In this document: piece after piece, positions 44,096-53,765 of the stretch
How the letters are laid out: the number at the start of each line of letters is the position of its first letter
Numbering within the stretch: the stretch's first letter is position 1
Assembly: GCA_963807865.1 (NCBI GenBank)
Contig: CAWEDK010000023.1
Coordinates: 238,893-302,892 of the forward strand
DNA length: 64,000 nucleotides
DNA from: VAZQ01 sp963807865
Lineage (GTDB): Bacteria; Pseudomonadota; Alphaproteobacteria; Rhizobiales; Xanthobacteraceae
Direction of reading: 5' to 3'
Program-made: the position numbers and the translations under genes
The notes under the pieces: model-generated
What the model was told of the DNA's origin: nothing
Databases searched by the model: none
The model's input: only the letters and a program-made list of their open reading frames with translations

Positions 44096-45650
44096 TTGTC
44101 TCTCACACCTGTGCGTCATTCCCTGCGCGTCGTCGCCGTCGTCGCGGCTATCGTCGTCGCTCGCGCAGCCTCTCGGCATCCGGCCAGGGCGCCCCACTCG
44201 GCCAGTTCGATGGGCATGGCGACGTCGGCGCGCCGAAGATCGCCGGTTCCGCCGCGTACAACGCCGTCTCGCAGGAATACTCGCTGTCTGCAGGCGGCGT
44301 GAACATGTGGGCGCAGAAAGACGAGTTCCAGTTCGTCTGGAAGCGCATGACCGGCGATTTCATCCTGCAGGCGCGCGTCGAGCTCCTCGGCAAGGGCGTC
44401 GATCCCCACCGCAAGGCGGGCCTGATGGTGCGCCCCAGCCAGGACGCCGACGCTCCTTATGTCGACGGCGTGGTGCACGGCGACGGCCTCACCTCGCTGC
44501 AGTTCCGGCGCACCAAAGGCGCGATCACCGAACAGGTCGAGTCGGCCGTCAAGGGCGCGGACGTCATCCAGATCGAGCGGAAGGGCCAGACCTACACCTT
44601 CTCGGCCGCGAAGTTCGGCGAGCCGTTCACGATCTCCGAGGTCTCGAACGTCAACCTCGGTGATGAGGTGCTCGTCGGGCTCGCGCTCTGCTCGCACAAT
44701 GCCGAGGTGACCGAGCGGGCGATCTTCAAGGATGTCCGGCTCGTCCGTCCCGTGAAAGACGGCTTCAAGCCGTATCGCGACTACATCGGCAGCGTGCTCG
44801 AAATCCTCGACGTGCAGAGCGGACGGAAGCAGGTCATCTATCGGTCCGAGCAGCCCTTCGAGGCGCCGAACTGGACCAACGACGGCAGCGCGCTCATCTA
44901 CAACACCAGCGGCGCGACGTGCAGAGTGGCGCGGACGCCTCTATCGCTTCGACCTCGCTCACGCGCCAGCCGACGCTCATCGACACCGGCACCAACAACA
45001 GGAACAACAACGACCACGTGCTCTCCTTCGACGGCACGATGCTCGGCATCAGCGATCAGAGCACGCCGGGCACCGGGTCCACGATCTTCACCGTGCCGGT
45101 CGGCGGAGGAACGCCCAAGCGGATCACGCAGCTCGCGCCGTCGTACCTCCACGGATGGTCGCCCGACGGGAAGTCCTTGATCTACACCGGCGGGCGGGGC
45201 GGCGAGTTCGACATCTACAGCATCGCGTCCGATGGCAGCGGCGCCGAGGTCAACCTGACCAACTCCAAGGGGCTCGACGATGGTCCCGAGTATTCGCCGG
45301 ACGGCAAATACATCTATTTCAATTCGCTGCGAAGCGGGATGATGCAGATCTGGCGGATGCAGCCCGACGGCAAGAACCAGGAGCAGGTCACCAGGGACGA
45401 GTACAACAACTGGTTCCCGCACATCTCGCCCGACGGCCAGTGGATCGCGCTCATCAGCTTCCCCAAGGAAATCGATCCGGCCGACCATCCGTACTACAAG
45501 CGGGTCTATCTGCGGCTGATGCCCATTGGCGGCGGCACGCCCAAAGTGATTGCCTACGTCTACGGCGGGCAGGGGACCATCAACGTGCCGTCGTGGTCGC
45601 CCGACAGCAGGATGGTGGCGTTTGTCAGCAACACGGACGTGATCAAGTAG
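44096..45650 (+). CDS. exported TolB/PD40-type beta-propeller protein with N-terminal DUF1349-like domain (frame-broken)
   Basis: A TTG start at 44096 has a strong GGAGG about 7 bases upstream and begins a signal peptide (SLTPVRHSLRVVAVVAAIVV). After a break near 44165-44290 the first domain is a concanavalin-like sandwich of about 190 residues (NMWAQKDEFQFVWKRMTGDF, GLMVRPSQDADAPYVDGVVH, EVTERAIFKDVRLVRP), as in DUF1349 proteins. After another break near 44920 a six-bladed propeller follows, with repeated WSPDGKSLIYTGGRGG, YSPDGKYIYFNSLRSG, ISPDGQWIALISFPKE and WSPDSRMVAFVSNTD blades. Probably periplasmic or surface-exposed, perhaps carbohydrate-binding. It stops at the TAG 45648-45650, right where repeat copy 2 starts. 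Confidence 0.82.
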
Positions 45651-45713
45651 CGCCTGCGGCCCGAGCGCGGCGCGGAGTCGCCGCGCGAGAGCGAGCGGTG
45701 GGTGGGGCCCCGC
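45650..45713. repeat. 63-bp dispersed intergenic repeat, copy 2
   Basis: Starts at the last base of the beta-propeller gene's stop codon with GCGCCTGCGGCCCGAGCGCG and matches 43910-43972 apart from a few substitutions and a one-base shift near the end. It has the same GC-rich hairpin. Confidence 0.8.
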
Positions 45714-45766
45714 GAGCATTGAGTAATGCAGCACTGAGACGGAAGGACCACGACGCCGCGCGAGAG

Positions 45767-45784
45767 GTCCGCCTGAAGGCGGAC
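45767..45784. repeat. short perfect hairpin GTCCGCC-TGAA-GGCGGAC
   Basis: A 7-bp perfect stem with a TGAA loop, followed by ACTACGACAG. I recall this hairpin as a frequent intergenic element of Vicinamibacteria (it yields spurious LKADTT-ending peptides). It sits between the propeller gene and the dehydrogenase gene and may terminate or stabilise transcripts. Confidence 0.6.
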
Positions 45785-45859
45785 ACTACGACAGCCCGGA
45801 TAGGCGGCATCAGGCGGACACGACGGCGATAGCCGAGCGCTCCGTGCTAGCATCTGGCC

Positions 45860-48800
45860 GTGTTACAGCCACATCGCCTCCAGGTCTCCTTCGACTCGCT
45901 CTTCCTCGCCCTCGCTCGTTGTGCCGGCGTGCTGACGCTCGCCGTGCGTCCGCTTTCGCACGGCTCGGCGCGAGCCGCGCCAGTCGGCGGCGGCGCGGCA
46001 GCTGCCGCGGAACGTGAAGCTCAGCCCGGCCGATGCGACTCGGCTCGCGGCCGAGGCGCGCAAGGGCGTCAACGTCGAGATGCCGCCGGGCCTCGAGCTC
46101 AAGCTGTGGGCGTCCGACGAGCTCATCGTCGATCCGGTGGCGCTCGAGTTCGACGAGAAGGGGACGCTCTACGCGACGAGCACGAGCCGCAACAACATGC
46201 CGCTCGACATCCGCGAGCATCCGACGTGGGTGCCCACGGTCCACACGCTGAAGACCGTCGCCGACCTGCGCGAGTTCTACCGCAAGGAGCTCGCGCCCGA
46301 GCGCAGCGCACAGAACAAGTGGCTGCCCGATCTCAACCAGGACGGCTCCAACGACATTCGCGATCTCGCCGAGCTGAAGGAACGGCTCTACCGCATCCAG
46401 GATACGAACGGCGACGGCGTGGCCGACACGTCGAAGATCATGATCGAGGGATTCAACGCCGACCCGACCTACGACGTCGCCGGCGGGCTGCTCTACAACG
46501 GCGGCGATCTGCTGCTCGGCACCGCGCCCGGCGTCTGGCGGCTCAAAGACGAGAACGGCGACGGCACGATCGACAAGTCAGATCGTCATCAGCGAGGGCT
46601 ACAGCACCCACCCCGCGTTTGGCGGGCACGGCATCTCGGGCCTGACGATGGGGCCTGACGGCCGGATCTACTGGGAGGTGGGGGACATCGGCCTCGACGT
46701 GACCGACAAGAGCGGCAAGCGCTGGTCCTATCCGAACCAGGGCGCGGTGATGCGCTCGGAGCCCGACGGCTCGAACTTCGAAGTCTTCGCCACCGGCATC
46801 CGCAACCTGCAGGAGTTCTCGTTCGACGAGTACGGCAACCTGATCAGCGTCGACAACGACGGCGACCACCAGGGCGAGACCGAGCGCGTCGTCTACATCC
46901 CGAACGGATCCGACAGCGGCTGGCGATCGAACTGGCAGTACGGCAAGTACACCGACGCGAAGAACAACCGCTACAACGTCTGGATGGACGAGAGCATGTT
47001 CAAGCCGCGCTTTGCCGGCCAGGCGGCGCACATCGTCCCGCCCGTGGCGGCGTATCACAGCGGCCCGTCGGGCATGGTCTACAACCCGGGCACGGCGCTC
47101 GCCGACGAGTGGAAGAACTACTTCTTCGTCTCGAGCTTTCCCGGCGCGGCGGCCGGCGCCCGCATCTACGGCTTCAAGCTGAAGGAAGACGGCGCCGGCT
47201 TCGCGCTCGAGGACGACAAGGTCGTGCTGCGCGGCATCCTGACCGTCGGCGTGAAGTTCGGTCCCGACGGCGCGCTCTACCTCGCCGACTGGATCACGGG
47301 GTGGGACTCGAAGAACAAGGGACGGATCTGGAAGCTCGACTCGCCGGCCGCGGCCGCCAACCCGATGCGGACCGAAGTGCGCACGCTCATCGCGGCGCCG
47401 TTCGCGACGCGCTCGGCGGCGGAGCTGGCGACGATGCTGCGGCACGTCGACATGCGCATTCGGCAGAAGGCGCAGTTCGAGCTGGTGCGGCGCGGCAACG
47501 TGCAGACCGCTCGCTCGCGGCGGCCGGCGGCAAGGACCCGGCGCACAAGCTGGCGCGCATCCACGGCATCTGGGGCATCGCGCAGCTGGCGCGCACCGGC
47601 GAAGGACGGCGCGAAGCACGCCGCGCTCCTCACGCCCCTCCTGAAAGATGCCGACGCCGAGATCCGCGCGCAGGCGGCGAAGATGCTCGGCGACCTCCGC
47701 TACGCGCGAGGCGGCGCCGAGCCTCGTTCCGCTGCTCGCCGACAGCGCGCCGCGCGTCGCGGTTCTTCGCCGCCGAAGCGCTCGGCCGCATCGCCTACAA
47801 GCCGGCGGCGGCGCCGATCGTCGCGATGCTCGCCGCCAACGACGACAAGGACGTCTACCTCCGGCACGCCGGCAGCCTCGCGCTCTCGCGCATCGGCGAC
47901 GCGGCGGCGCTCGCCGCGCTGTCGACAGCACCCGTCGCGCGGCGTGCGCATCGCCGCGATCGTCGCGCTGCGCCGGCTGCGCAGCGCCGAGGTCGCGCGG
48001 TTCGTCACCGACAGCGACGAGCGATCGTGCTCGAGGCCGCGCGCGCGATCAACGACGATGGGTCGATCGAGGCGGCGCTGCCGGCGCTGGCGCGCGCTGC
48101 TCGACGACAAGCGCTTCGGCGAGCGAGCCGCTCGTGCGCCGCGCGATCAGCGCGAACCTGAAGGTCGGCTCGGCCGAGGCGCGTCGAACGGCTCGCCGCG
48201 TTTGCCGGCGATGCGACCGGTCCGCAGGCGCATGCGCGTCGAAGCGGTCGCGGCGATGGGCGTGTGGCCGGATCCGTCGCCGATGGATCGCGTGGACGGC
48301 ATCTATCTCGGCCAGGCGAAGCCGCGCGACGCCGCGGCCGCGCAGGCGGCGCTCCTCCGCCTCATGCAGGCGTCGGCGATGGAGAACGCGCCGGCGATGA
48401 AGGTCGCGCTGGCCGAAGCGGCCGGCCGCCTCGGCGTGCAGGGCGCGGCGCCGGTGCTCCTGGCCCAGCTTCGCGAGCGACACGTCGTTCAACGTGCGCG
48501 TGGCGGCGCTGCAGCGCGCTCCAGGCGCTCAAAGTGTCGAACATGGACGAGGTGATGAAGATCGCCGTCGCCGACGCCGACGCCAACGTCAGGCGCGCCG
48601 CGCTCGGCATCCTGCCGTCGCTGCCGCTGAGCGACGCCGCAAAGGTGCAGAACCTCACGGCGGTGATTCGCGGCGGAACGGTCAACGATCAGCAGGCGGG
48701 ATTCGAAGTGCTCGGGACGTTGAAGAGCGGCGAGGCCGAGAAGGCCCTCGGCGTCGTTCTTCGACGAGCTCGTCGCGGGCAAGATCGCGCCGGCCGTGCA

Positions 48801-49346
48801 GCTCGATCTCGTGGACGCGATGCAGGCGAACGGGTCGCCGGCGCTCGCAGGCCAGGCTCGAGGCGTATCAGAAGACGAAGTCGGCGGACAGCCTCGTCGC
48901 TGGCGTTCCGCGAGGCGCTGCTGCAGGGGGGAAGCCCCGACCGCGGCCGCGAGACGTTCGTCGAGAACCCGGCGGCGCAGTGCACGCGCTGCCACACCGT
49001 GCGCAACGCCGGATCGGACGTCGGCCCGAACCTCACCGGCGTGGCCACGCGGCTGACGCGCGACCAGATCCTCGAGTCGCTGCTCGAGCCGAGCGCGCGC
49101 ATCGCCGCCGGCTACGGCACGGTGGGGATCACGCTCAAGAATGGCAAGCGCGTGGACGGCACGCTGCGCGACGAGACGCCGACCGACGTCGTTCTGTCCG
49201 CGGGCACGCCGCCGGCCGAACAGCGGATCGCCAAGGCCGAGATCGCCGAGCGGACCAACCCGGTGTCGGCCATGCCGCCCGTCGGGCTCATCGTCAAGCC
49301 GCGCGAGGTGCGGGACCTGGTGGCGTATCTGAGCACGCTGAGATAG
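45860..49346 (+). CDS. heme-binding membrane-bound dehydrogenase (beta-propeller, HEAT repeats, cytochrome c), frame-broken
   Basis: A very large exported protein of about 1160 residues when joined. A GTG start at 45860 leads into a signal-like region. The first 450 residues form the PQQ/glucose dehydrogenase-like propeller of the TIGR02604 group (GLELKLWASDELIVDPVALE, GHGISGLTMGPDGRIYWEVG, GTALADEWKNYFFVSSFPGA, KFGPDGALYLADWITGWDSK). About 500 residues of HEAT repeats follow, badly frame-broken (AEIRAQAAKMLGDLRYA, VRRAALGILPSLPLSDAAKV). The C-terminal cytochrome c domain has the heme motif CTRCH (near 48981), NAGSDVGPNLTGVATRLTRD, and ends LVAYLSTLR. This architecture, best known from Planctomycetes and related groups, oxidises unknown (probably sugar) substrates at the outer side of the membrane. 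Confidence 0.88.
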
Positions 49347-49440
49347 GTCAGGGCTCAGGGCTCAAGGCTCAAGCAAGACCCTCGAGCATGTGGTCCAAGG
49401 TTTTGCTTGAGCTCTGAGCCCTGAGCCTTGAGCCTTGAGC
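49347..49440. repeat. inverted repeat with 7-nt periodic arms between convergent genes
   Basis: Left arm 49347-49380 is built of GGGCTCA/AGGCTCA heptamers ending GCAAGACC; right arm 49397-49440 is its near inverse complement (TTGCTTGAG, TGAGCCC, TGAGCCT, TGAGCCT). It fills the whole gap between two convergent genes, directly from one stop codon to the other, as a bidirectional terminator would. Confidence 0.8.
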
Positions 49441-50585
49441 CTACCGCGCAGCGGCCTTGAACATCGGCCCCACGAGACGGGCCTTGTCGACGCCGGGCTT
49501 CGGCTTGAACTTCTGCGGCCGGCCGATGTGGACGTCGGCCGTGTAGAGATTGCCGTCGCTGTCGACGTGGAACTGATGGACGCCCCAGAACCCGCCCGGG
49601 AACGCGCCGAACGCGCCCCACGTCGCCGATGGAATGAGCCGGCCGTTCAGATCGAACTTGAGGAACTTCTGCGTGATGCCGTCGGCGATCCAGAGGTGCT
49701 GGTCCTGCGACATCATCGTGTAGTACGGACGCCTGATGTTCGGCCACACGTCGAGGAACTTCCCGTTCTCGTCGAAGACCTGGATGCGCGAGTTGGCGCG
49801 GTCGGCGACGTACAGGCGCCGCTTCGCGTCGATCGAGATCGAGTGCACGGTGTTCATGTAGCCCGGGCGCGTTTCGTTGGGCGGCGTGCCCTTCTGTCCC
49901 CAGGTCATCAGGTACTTCCCGTTCTTGTCGAACTTCACGACGCGCGTGTTGGTGTAGCCGTCGCTCACGAAGAACGTGCCGTCGGGCAGCCACGCGATGT
50001 CGGTCGGCCGGGCGAAGTGCTTGTCGTCGTTGCCCTCGACCTTGAACTCGCCGAGCGTCATCACGATCTTCTTGCCGTCGTTGGTCAGCTTGAAGATCTG
50101 CTGCGCGCCGTCGTCGACGAGCCACACGTGCTTCTCGGGATCGTACGGGCTGATGAGGACCTTGTGCGGCCGGACGAAGCGCTGGTTGTGCTGCTCCCAC
50201 GAATCGATCATCTTGCCGTCGCGGTTGACGATGTAGAGGATGTGATCCCAGCGCGGATGAAGCTGGGGATCCTGGCCGAGAGGTCGTAGTCGGCGGCGTT
50301 GCGCGTCGGGGCGAGGCCCTGCGGCGTGCCGAACGTGTCGTTCTCGAGACGGGCAGGCAGCCGCGCTGGAAGATGAAGACCTTGTCCGGGCTCTCGGCGA
50401 AGATGCCGCCCGTCGAGCCGACGCGGAAGCCGGCGCCGCACGGGTTCATGCGGCCAGTTGGGCACGAGGTCGTACGGCCCGGTCTCGTCGCCGCCGCCCT
50501 TCTCCTGCGAGACGAGCGAGGTCGCCGCGAGCGAGACGGCGACGAGGGTCACGATCAGCCAGGGACTTCGACGGTTGTCCATCAT
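49441..50585 (-). CDS. exported NHL-repeat beta-propeller protein (peptidyl-alpha-hydroxyglycine lyase-like), frame-broken
   Basis: ATG at 50585 (or 50582) follows GAGGATCG. A signal peptide (MMDNRRSPWLIVTLVAVSLA, ending SLVSQ) precedes NHL blades: GIFAESPDKVFIFQRG, PHKVLISPYDPEKHVWLVDD, ARPTDIAWLPDGTFFVSDGY, VHSISIDAKRRLYVADRANS, and VHQFHVDSDGNLYTADVHIG. Breaks occur near 50455, 50345 and 50280. The six-bladed propeller with repeated H and D residues matches bacterial proteins annotated as peptidyl-alpha-hydroxyglycine alpha-amidating lyase; real substrates in bacteria are unknown. It ends TAG at 49441-49443, at the edge of the inverted repeat. DUF1080 gene lies just upstream on the same strand. 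Confidence 0.82.
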
Positions 50586-50637
50586 CGATCCTCGATCGGC
50601 GCCCTATCCGTGTTGCCGGTGTTGTCCGTGCGGCTCG

Positions 50638-51274
50638 TTACTTGAGCGGCTTGATGCGGATGTTCTTGTAGTAGACCGTGCTGTTCGGATCGTGCGCCTG
50701 CAGCGCGACCGTGCCGGCCTTGAGCACGCGGTTGGCGAAGTCGGGGCTGCCCGCCCACTCCTTGGGCTGCGTCCACTGCACGGTCTGCTTGTCGTTCACC
50801 TTGATGGTGATGGTGTCGCCCTGCACGACGATGTGCTCGGTGAACCACTCGTCGTCTTTGGCGAACGATTCCTTGACGTCCGAGACGTGGTAGAGGCTGC
50901 CGGTCTTCACGGGATCCTTCATGTAGGTGTTGTTCACCTGGATCTCGAAGCCCTTCGAGGGCCAGCCCTTCTCCACGAACTCGGTGAGGATGAAGACGCC
51001 GCCGTTCGAGTTGTGCCGCGTCATGACGTCGACCTTCAGCTCGAAGTTGCGGAACGAGTGATCCATGAACGGGCCGTCGTAGAACGCGTGGCCCTGCATC
51101 CCCACGGCCTTGGCGACGATGGCGCCGTCTTCGATGGTGAAGCAGGCGGGATTGGAGAGCTTCCAGCCGGTGAAGTCTTTGCCGTTGAAGAGCTGCGTGA
51201 ATCCAGGCTCGGTCTGCGGGCGTCTGCATCACCACGGCGAGCACCAGCGGAGCGAGGCGAATCAGGGTAGTCAT
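50638..51274 (-). CDS. exported DUF1080 protein (3-keto-disaccharide hydrolase/lyase-like), frame-broken
   Basis: ATG 51274 starts a signal peptide (MTTLIRLAPLVLAVVMQT). After a break near 51220 the DUF1080 lectin-like sandwich follows: GFTQLFNGKDFTGWKLSNPA, CFTIEDGAIVAKAVGMQG, NFELKVDVMTRHNSNGGVFI, GFEIQVNNTYMKDPVKTGSL, WFTEHIVVQGDTITIKVNDK, VALQAHDPNSTVYYKNIRIK. The RHNSNGGVF and W-E-Q-x-N patterns match the family. DUF1080 proteins have recently been associated with cleavage of 3-keto-glycosides; the role here is inferred. About 210 residues. Overlap-free, 12 bases downstream of the hydrolase gene on the same strand. Confidence 0.88.
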
Positions 51275-51286
51275 AGCGCGGCGAGT

Positions 51287-52040
51287 CTAGCACGTTCGCA
51301 GGAACGACTTCACGGCCGCCGCGAACGCGTCGGGCTGCTCGAGGAAGGGCAGATGGCCGCAGTCGGCGAGGACCTCGAGCTGCGGCGCGCCGGGCATCCG
51401 CTGCGAGGAAAGTCGGCGACGGCCTCGGGCGGCGCGTACTGATCGTGTTCGCCGGTGATCGCCAGGCAGGGCACGGTCACGGTCGGCGACGATCGGCCTC
51501 GGCGTTCGCGTCGAGCAGGATCCGGCAGCAGCGAACGTAGCTCTCGACCGTCTGCGTTTCGAACAGCCGCTCGAACGCCGCGACCACTTCCGGCCGATCG
51601 CGGAACGTGCTCGGCGAGAAGACGCCGGGCGAGACTTTCTGTCCCCATCCGGTCGAGATCGCTCGCGCCCTCGAGCGCGCGCACGCGTTCCGTCAGGCGC
51701 TCGCGGATGCGCGGCGCGACCTGCGGCACGCCGCCGACGAAGATCAGCCCGCGGATGCGCTCGGGCCACGCCGCCCAGGCCTTCAGCGCCAGGATGGTGC
51801 CCATCGAGTGGCCGAGGAGGACGACCGGCTCCGGCGCGCGCTCGGCGACGAGCGCGCCGAGGTCGTCGACCCAGGTCTCCATGGAGAAGTCCGTGCCGGA
51901 GTAGACGGGCAGGTCGACCGCGATGACGCGGTAGTCGGGCTGGAGCCGCTCGGCGAGCCCGCGGAAGAAGTAGGCGCCGCCGCCGAGCCCATGCACGCGC
52001 CAGGACGGCCGGTCCCGTCGCCGACGTCCTCGACGTGCAT
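51287..52040 (-). CDS. alpha/beta-hydrolase fold protein (two or three frame breaks)
   Basis: ATG 52040 begins MHVEDVGDGTG; after a break near 52005 the oxyanion segment MHGLGGGAYFFRGLAERLQP follows, then YRVIAVDLPVYSGTDFSMET, and the nucleophile elbow PVVLLGHSMGTILALKAWAA with Ser in GHSMG. Later the frame passes through IRGLIFVGGVPQVAPRI, VPCLAITGEHDQYAPPEAVA (the acid Asp in GEHDQY) and a His-containing tail near DCGHLPFLEQPDAF, ending FLRTC at TAG 51287-51289. Breaks near 51650, 51495 and 51405. About 245 residues; a cytosolic esterase, lactonase or C-C hydrolase cannot be told apart. Confidence 0.85.
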
Positions 52041-52042
52041 AT

Positions 52043-52132
52043 CGGGTCAGGCGGTCAGACCGGATTCAGAACGTCTGGGCGATTCACGACCGGCCTGACC
52101 CCGATCACGATTCACGGCCTGACCGCCTACCG
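52043..52132. repeat. inverted repeat with GGTCAGG/CCTGACC arms
   Basis: GGGTCAGGCGGTCAG near 52044-52058 is matched inversely by CCTGACCCC (52094-52102) and CCTGACCGCC (52118-52127). It spans the gap between the hydrolase start and the DJ-1 gene stop (52105), covering the end of the latter. Confidence 0.65.
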
Positions 52133-52682
52133 GTTGCGAGGCAGGCGAAGACGTCGCGGTAGAACGCCGGGTGCTCGCGCCAGGTGGGCGACGACACCAG
52201 GCGGCCGTCGCGTGACGCTGTCCGGCGGCGACGTACTGGCCGCCGACGGCCTCGACTTCGAGCCGCACGTGCTCGTAGCAGGTGAACCGCTTGCCCTTGG
52301 CGAGGCCCGCGGCCGCGACCAGCTGGATGCCGTGGCAGATCGAGAAGATCCACTTCTGCTGCGCGTCGAACTCGCGCAGGATCGCGAGCACGCGCGCGTC
52401 GTTCCGCAGATACTCCGGCGCCCGGCCGCCGATGCACATGACCGCCTCGTAGTCGGCCACGCGCACGTCGTCGAACGTCAGGTCGGCCTCGATCGCGTAG
52501 CCCGGGCTCTCCTTGTAGGTGTCCCAGCCCGGCTCGAAGTCGTGCATGACGAGGTGCAGGCGCCGCTTCGACGGCGCGGCGACGTGCGCCTCGTATCCGG
52601 CTTCCTGAAACCGATGCACGGCGAACCACGTCTCGTAGCTCTCGCCGCCGTCGCCCGTGATGATGAGAATTCGCTTGCTCAC
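52105..52682 (-). CDS. DJ-1/PfpI family protein (one frame break)
   Basis: GTG start at 52682 with GGGAGG about 6 bases upstream gives SKRILIITGDGGESYETWFA, then HVAAPSKRRLHLVMHDFEPG. The nucleophile elbow is WIFSICHGIQLVAAAGLAKG with Cys in SICHG, preceded by YEAVMCIGGRAPEYLRNDAR; the conserved CYEHVRLEVEAVGGQYV also fits. A frame break near 52195 restores a tail with HPAFYRDVFACLATG and the TGA at 52105-52107. About 190 residues. Family members are chaperones, glyoxalases or amidotransferase-like hydrolases; the choice cannot be made here. Confidence 0.85.
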
Positions 52683-52689
52683 GTCAGCC

Positions 52690-52770
52690 TCCCAGCTTCC
52701 AGCTTCCAGCTTCCAGCTTCCAGTCTTCCAGCCTTCAAACTTCACTTCAGCATTCAGCATTCAGAATTCA
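52690..52770. repeat. 7-nt tandem repeats (AGCTTCC then CAGCATT/CAGAATT units)
   Basis: 52691-52723 is made of four AGCTTCC units, and 52748-52775 of CAGCATT, CAGCATT, CAGAATT and CAGAATT. Both have a period of exactly 7. They lie between two co-directional minus-strand genes and overlap the stop codon of the ThuA-like gene (52768-52770). Confidence 0.85.
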
Positions 52771-53650
52771 GAATTGCCCCGCGCCCCGTCCGCGGCCGCC
52801 GCCGCCGCCGCGCTGCGGCCGTTCCGTCGCGAGCGCGTCGGCCGGACGCTTGCCGGCCCACGCGATGCCGCGCAGCAGCATCGGCTGCACCTGCGGCGTC
52901 CGAGAAGTTCGCGTAGTTGTGTCCCTGCATCCACACGAACGCGCGGAACGGCTGCGCGCCGGGGCAGCAGGCTCTTCTCGTAGGTCCAGATCTGCGGCAC
53001 GACTTCGCCCGCGTGCGTCCCGGCGCTCGGCGTCTTCGCCATCACCGCCGTCGCGAGCACGTGAATCTCCGGCGTCTTCGACCACGTCATGTTGAAGAAC
53101 GCTTCGTCCTTGATCGTGAAGTCGGTCACGCCCTGCATGATCGGGTGCGCCTTGTCGACGACGGTGTAGGGGACGTCGGCCTCGAGCGTGTAGTTCACCT
53201 CGCCGTGCTTCTTGGCGCCGCCGACAAACGACGGCGAACTCCTCGGGGTCGGGGCCGCAGAGCGCGTCGTGGAAGCTGACCAGGCCGCCGCCCCGGCGCA
53301 GGAAGTTGTCGAGCGTCGCGCGATCTTCCATGCTGAGATAGCCGGCGTCGCCCTTATAGATGACGAGCACGTCGGCGGCCGCGAGCTCCCGCGCCGACGG
53401 GAAGTGCAGCGCGCCGTCGACGATGGCGCCGCGGTTGGTGAGGAGCTTGCTCCAGTCCGCGAGGAACTGCGGGTAGTCGTGCTGGCCTTCGGCGTGCGTC
53501 TTGAGGCCGGCCTGGATGAACACCCGGAGCGGCGGCGTCTGCGGAGCCTGCGCCGCGGCGGTGCGGGTGCTGCTGTGGCGGCGGTTGCTGCGCCATGACC
53601 GACGTACATAACACAGCCGCTGCGCCAAGCAGCGTGAGGCGAACCTTCAT
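52768..53650 (-). CDS. exported ThuA-like domain protein (frame-broken)
   Basis: ATG 53650 starts a signal peptide (MKVRLTLLGAAAVLCTSVMA, ending AQ). The ThuA (glutamine-amidotransferase-like flavodoxin) fold follows: LRVFIQAGLKTHAEGQHDYP, ELAAADVLVIYKGDAGYLSM, RATLDNFLRRGGGLVSFHDA with LCGPDPEEF, then VDKAHPIMQGVTDFTIKDEA, THAGEVVPQIWTYEK, VWMQGHNYANF and MLLRGIAWAGKRPADAL. Breaks near 53575, 53225, 52965 and 52905. ThuA domains occur in trehalose/3-keto-sugar catabolism and in many acidobacterial and planctomycetal secreted proteins; the exact reaction is open. About 290 residues; the gene ends inside the heptamer repeat. Confidence 0.85.
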
Positions 53651-53663
53651 GGACAACCTCTGC

Positions 53664-53742
53664 AATGCTGAATGACTCGAATGCTGAAGTGAATGCTGAA
53701 TTCTACCTTTACTTCAGCATTCAGCACTCGAGCGATTCAGCA
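53664..53742. repeat. inverted repeat of AATGCTGA/TCAGCATT units
   Basis: Left arm 53664-53702 has AATGCTGAATGA, AATGCTGAAGTG and AATGCTGAATTC; right arm 53711-53742 has ACTTCAGCATTCAGCACTCG and ends GATTCAGCA. The arms are near inverse complements. It lies upstream of the ThuA-like gene and downstream of the DUF6265 gene on the same strand. Confidence 0.8.
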
Positions 53743-53765
53743 GTTGGCCGAGGGTCCGCCTCGAG

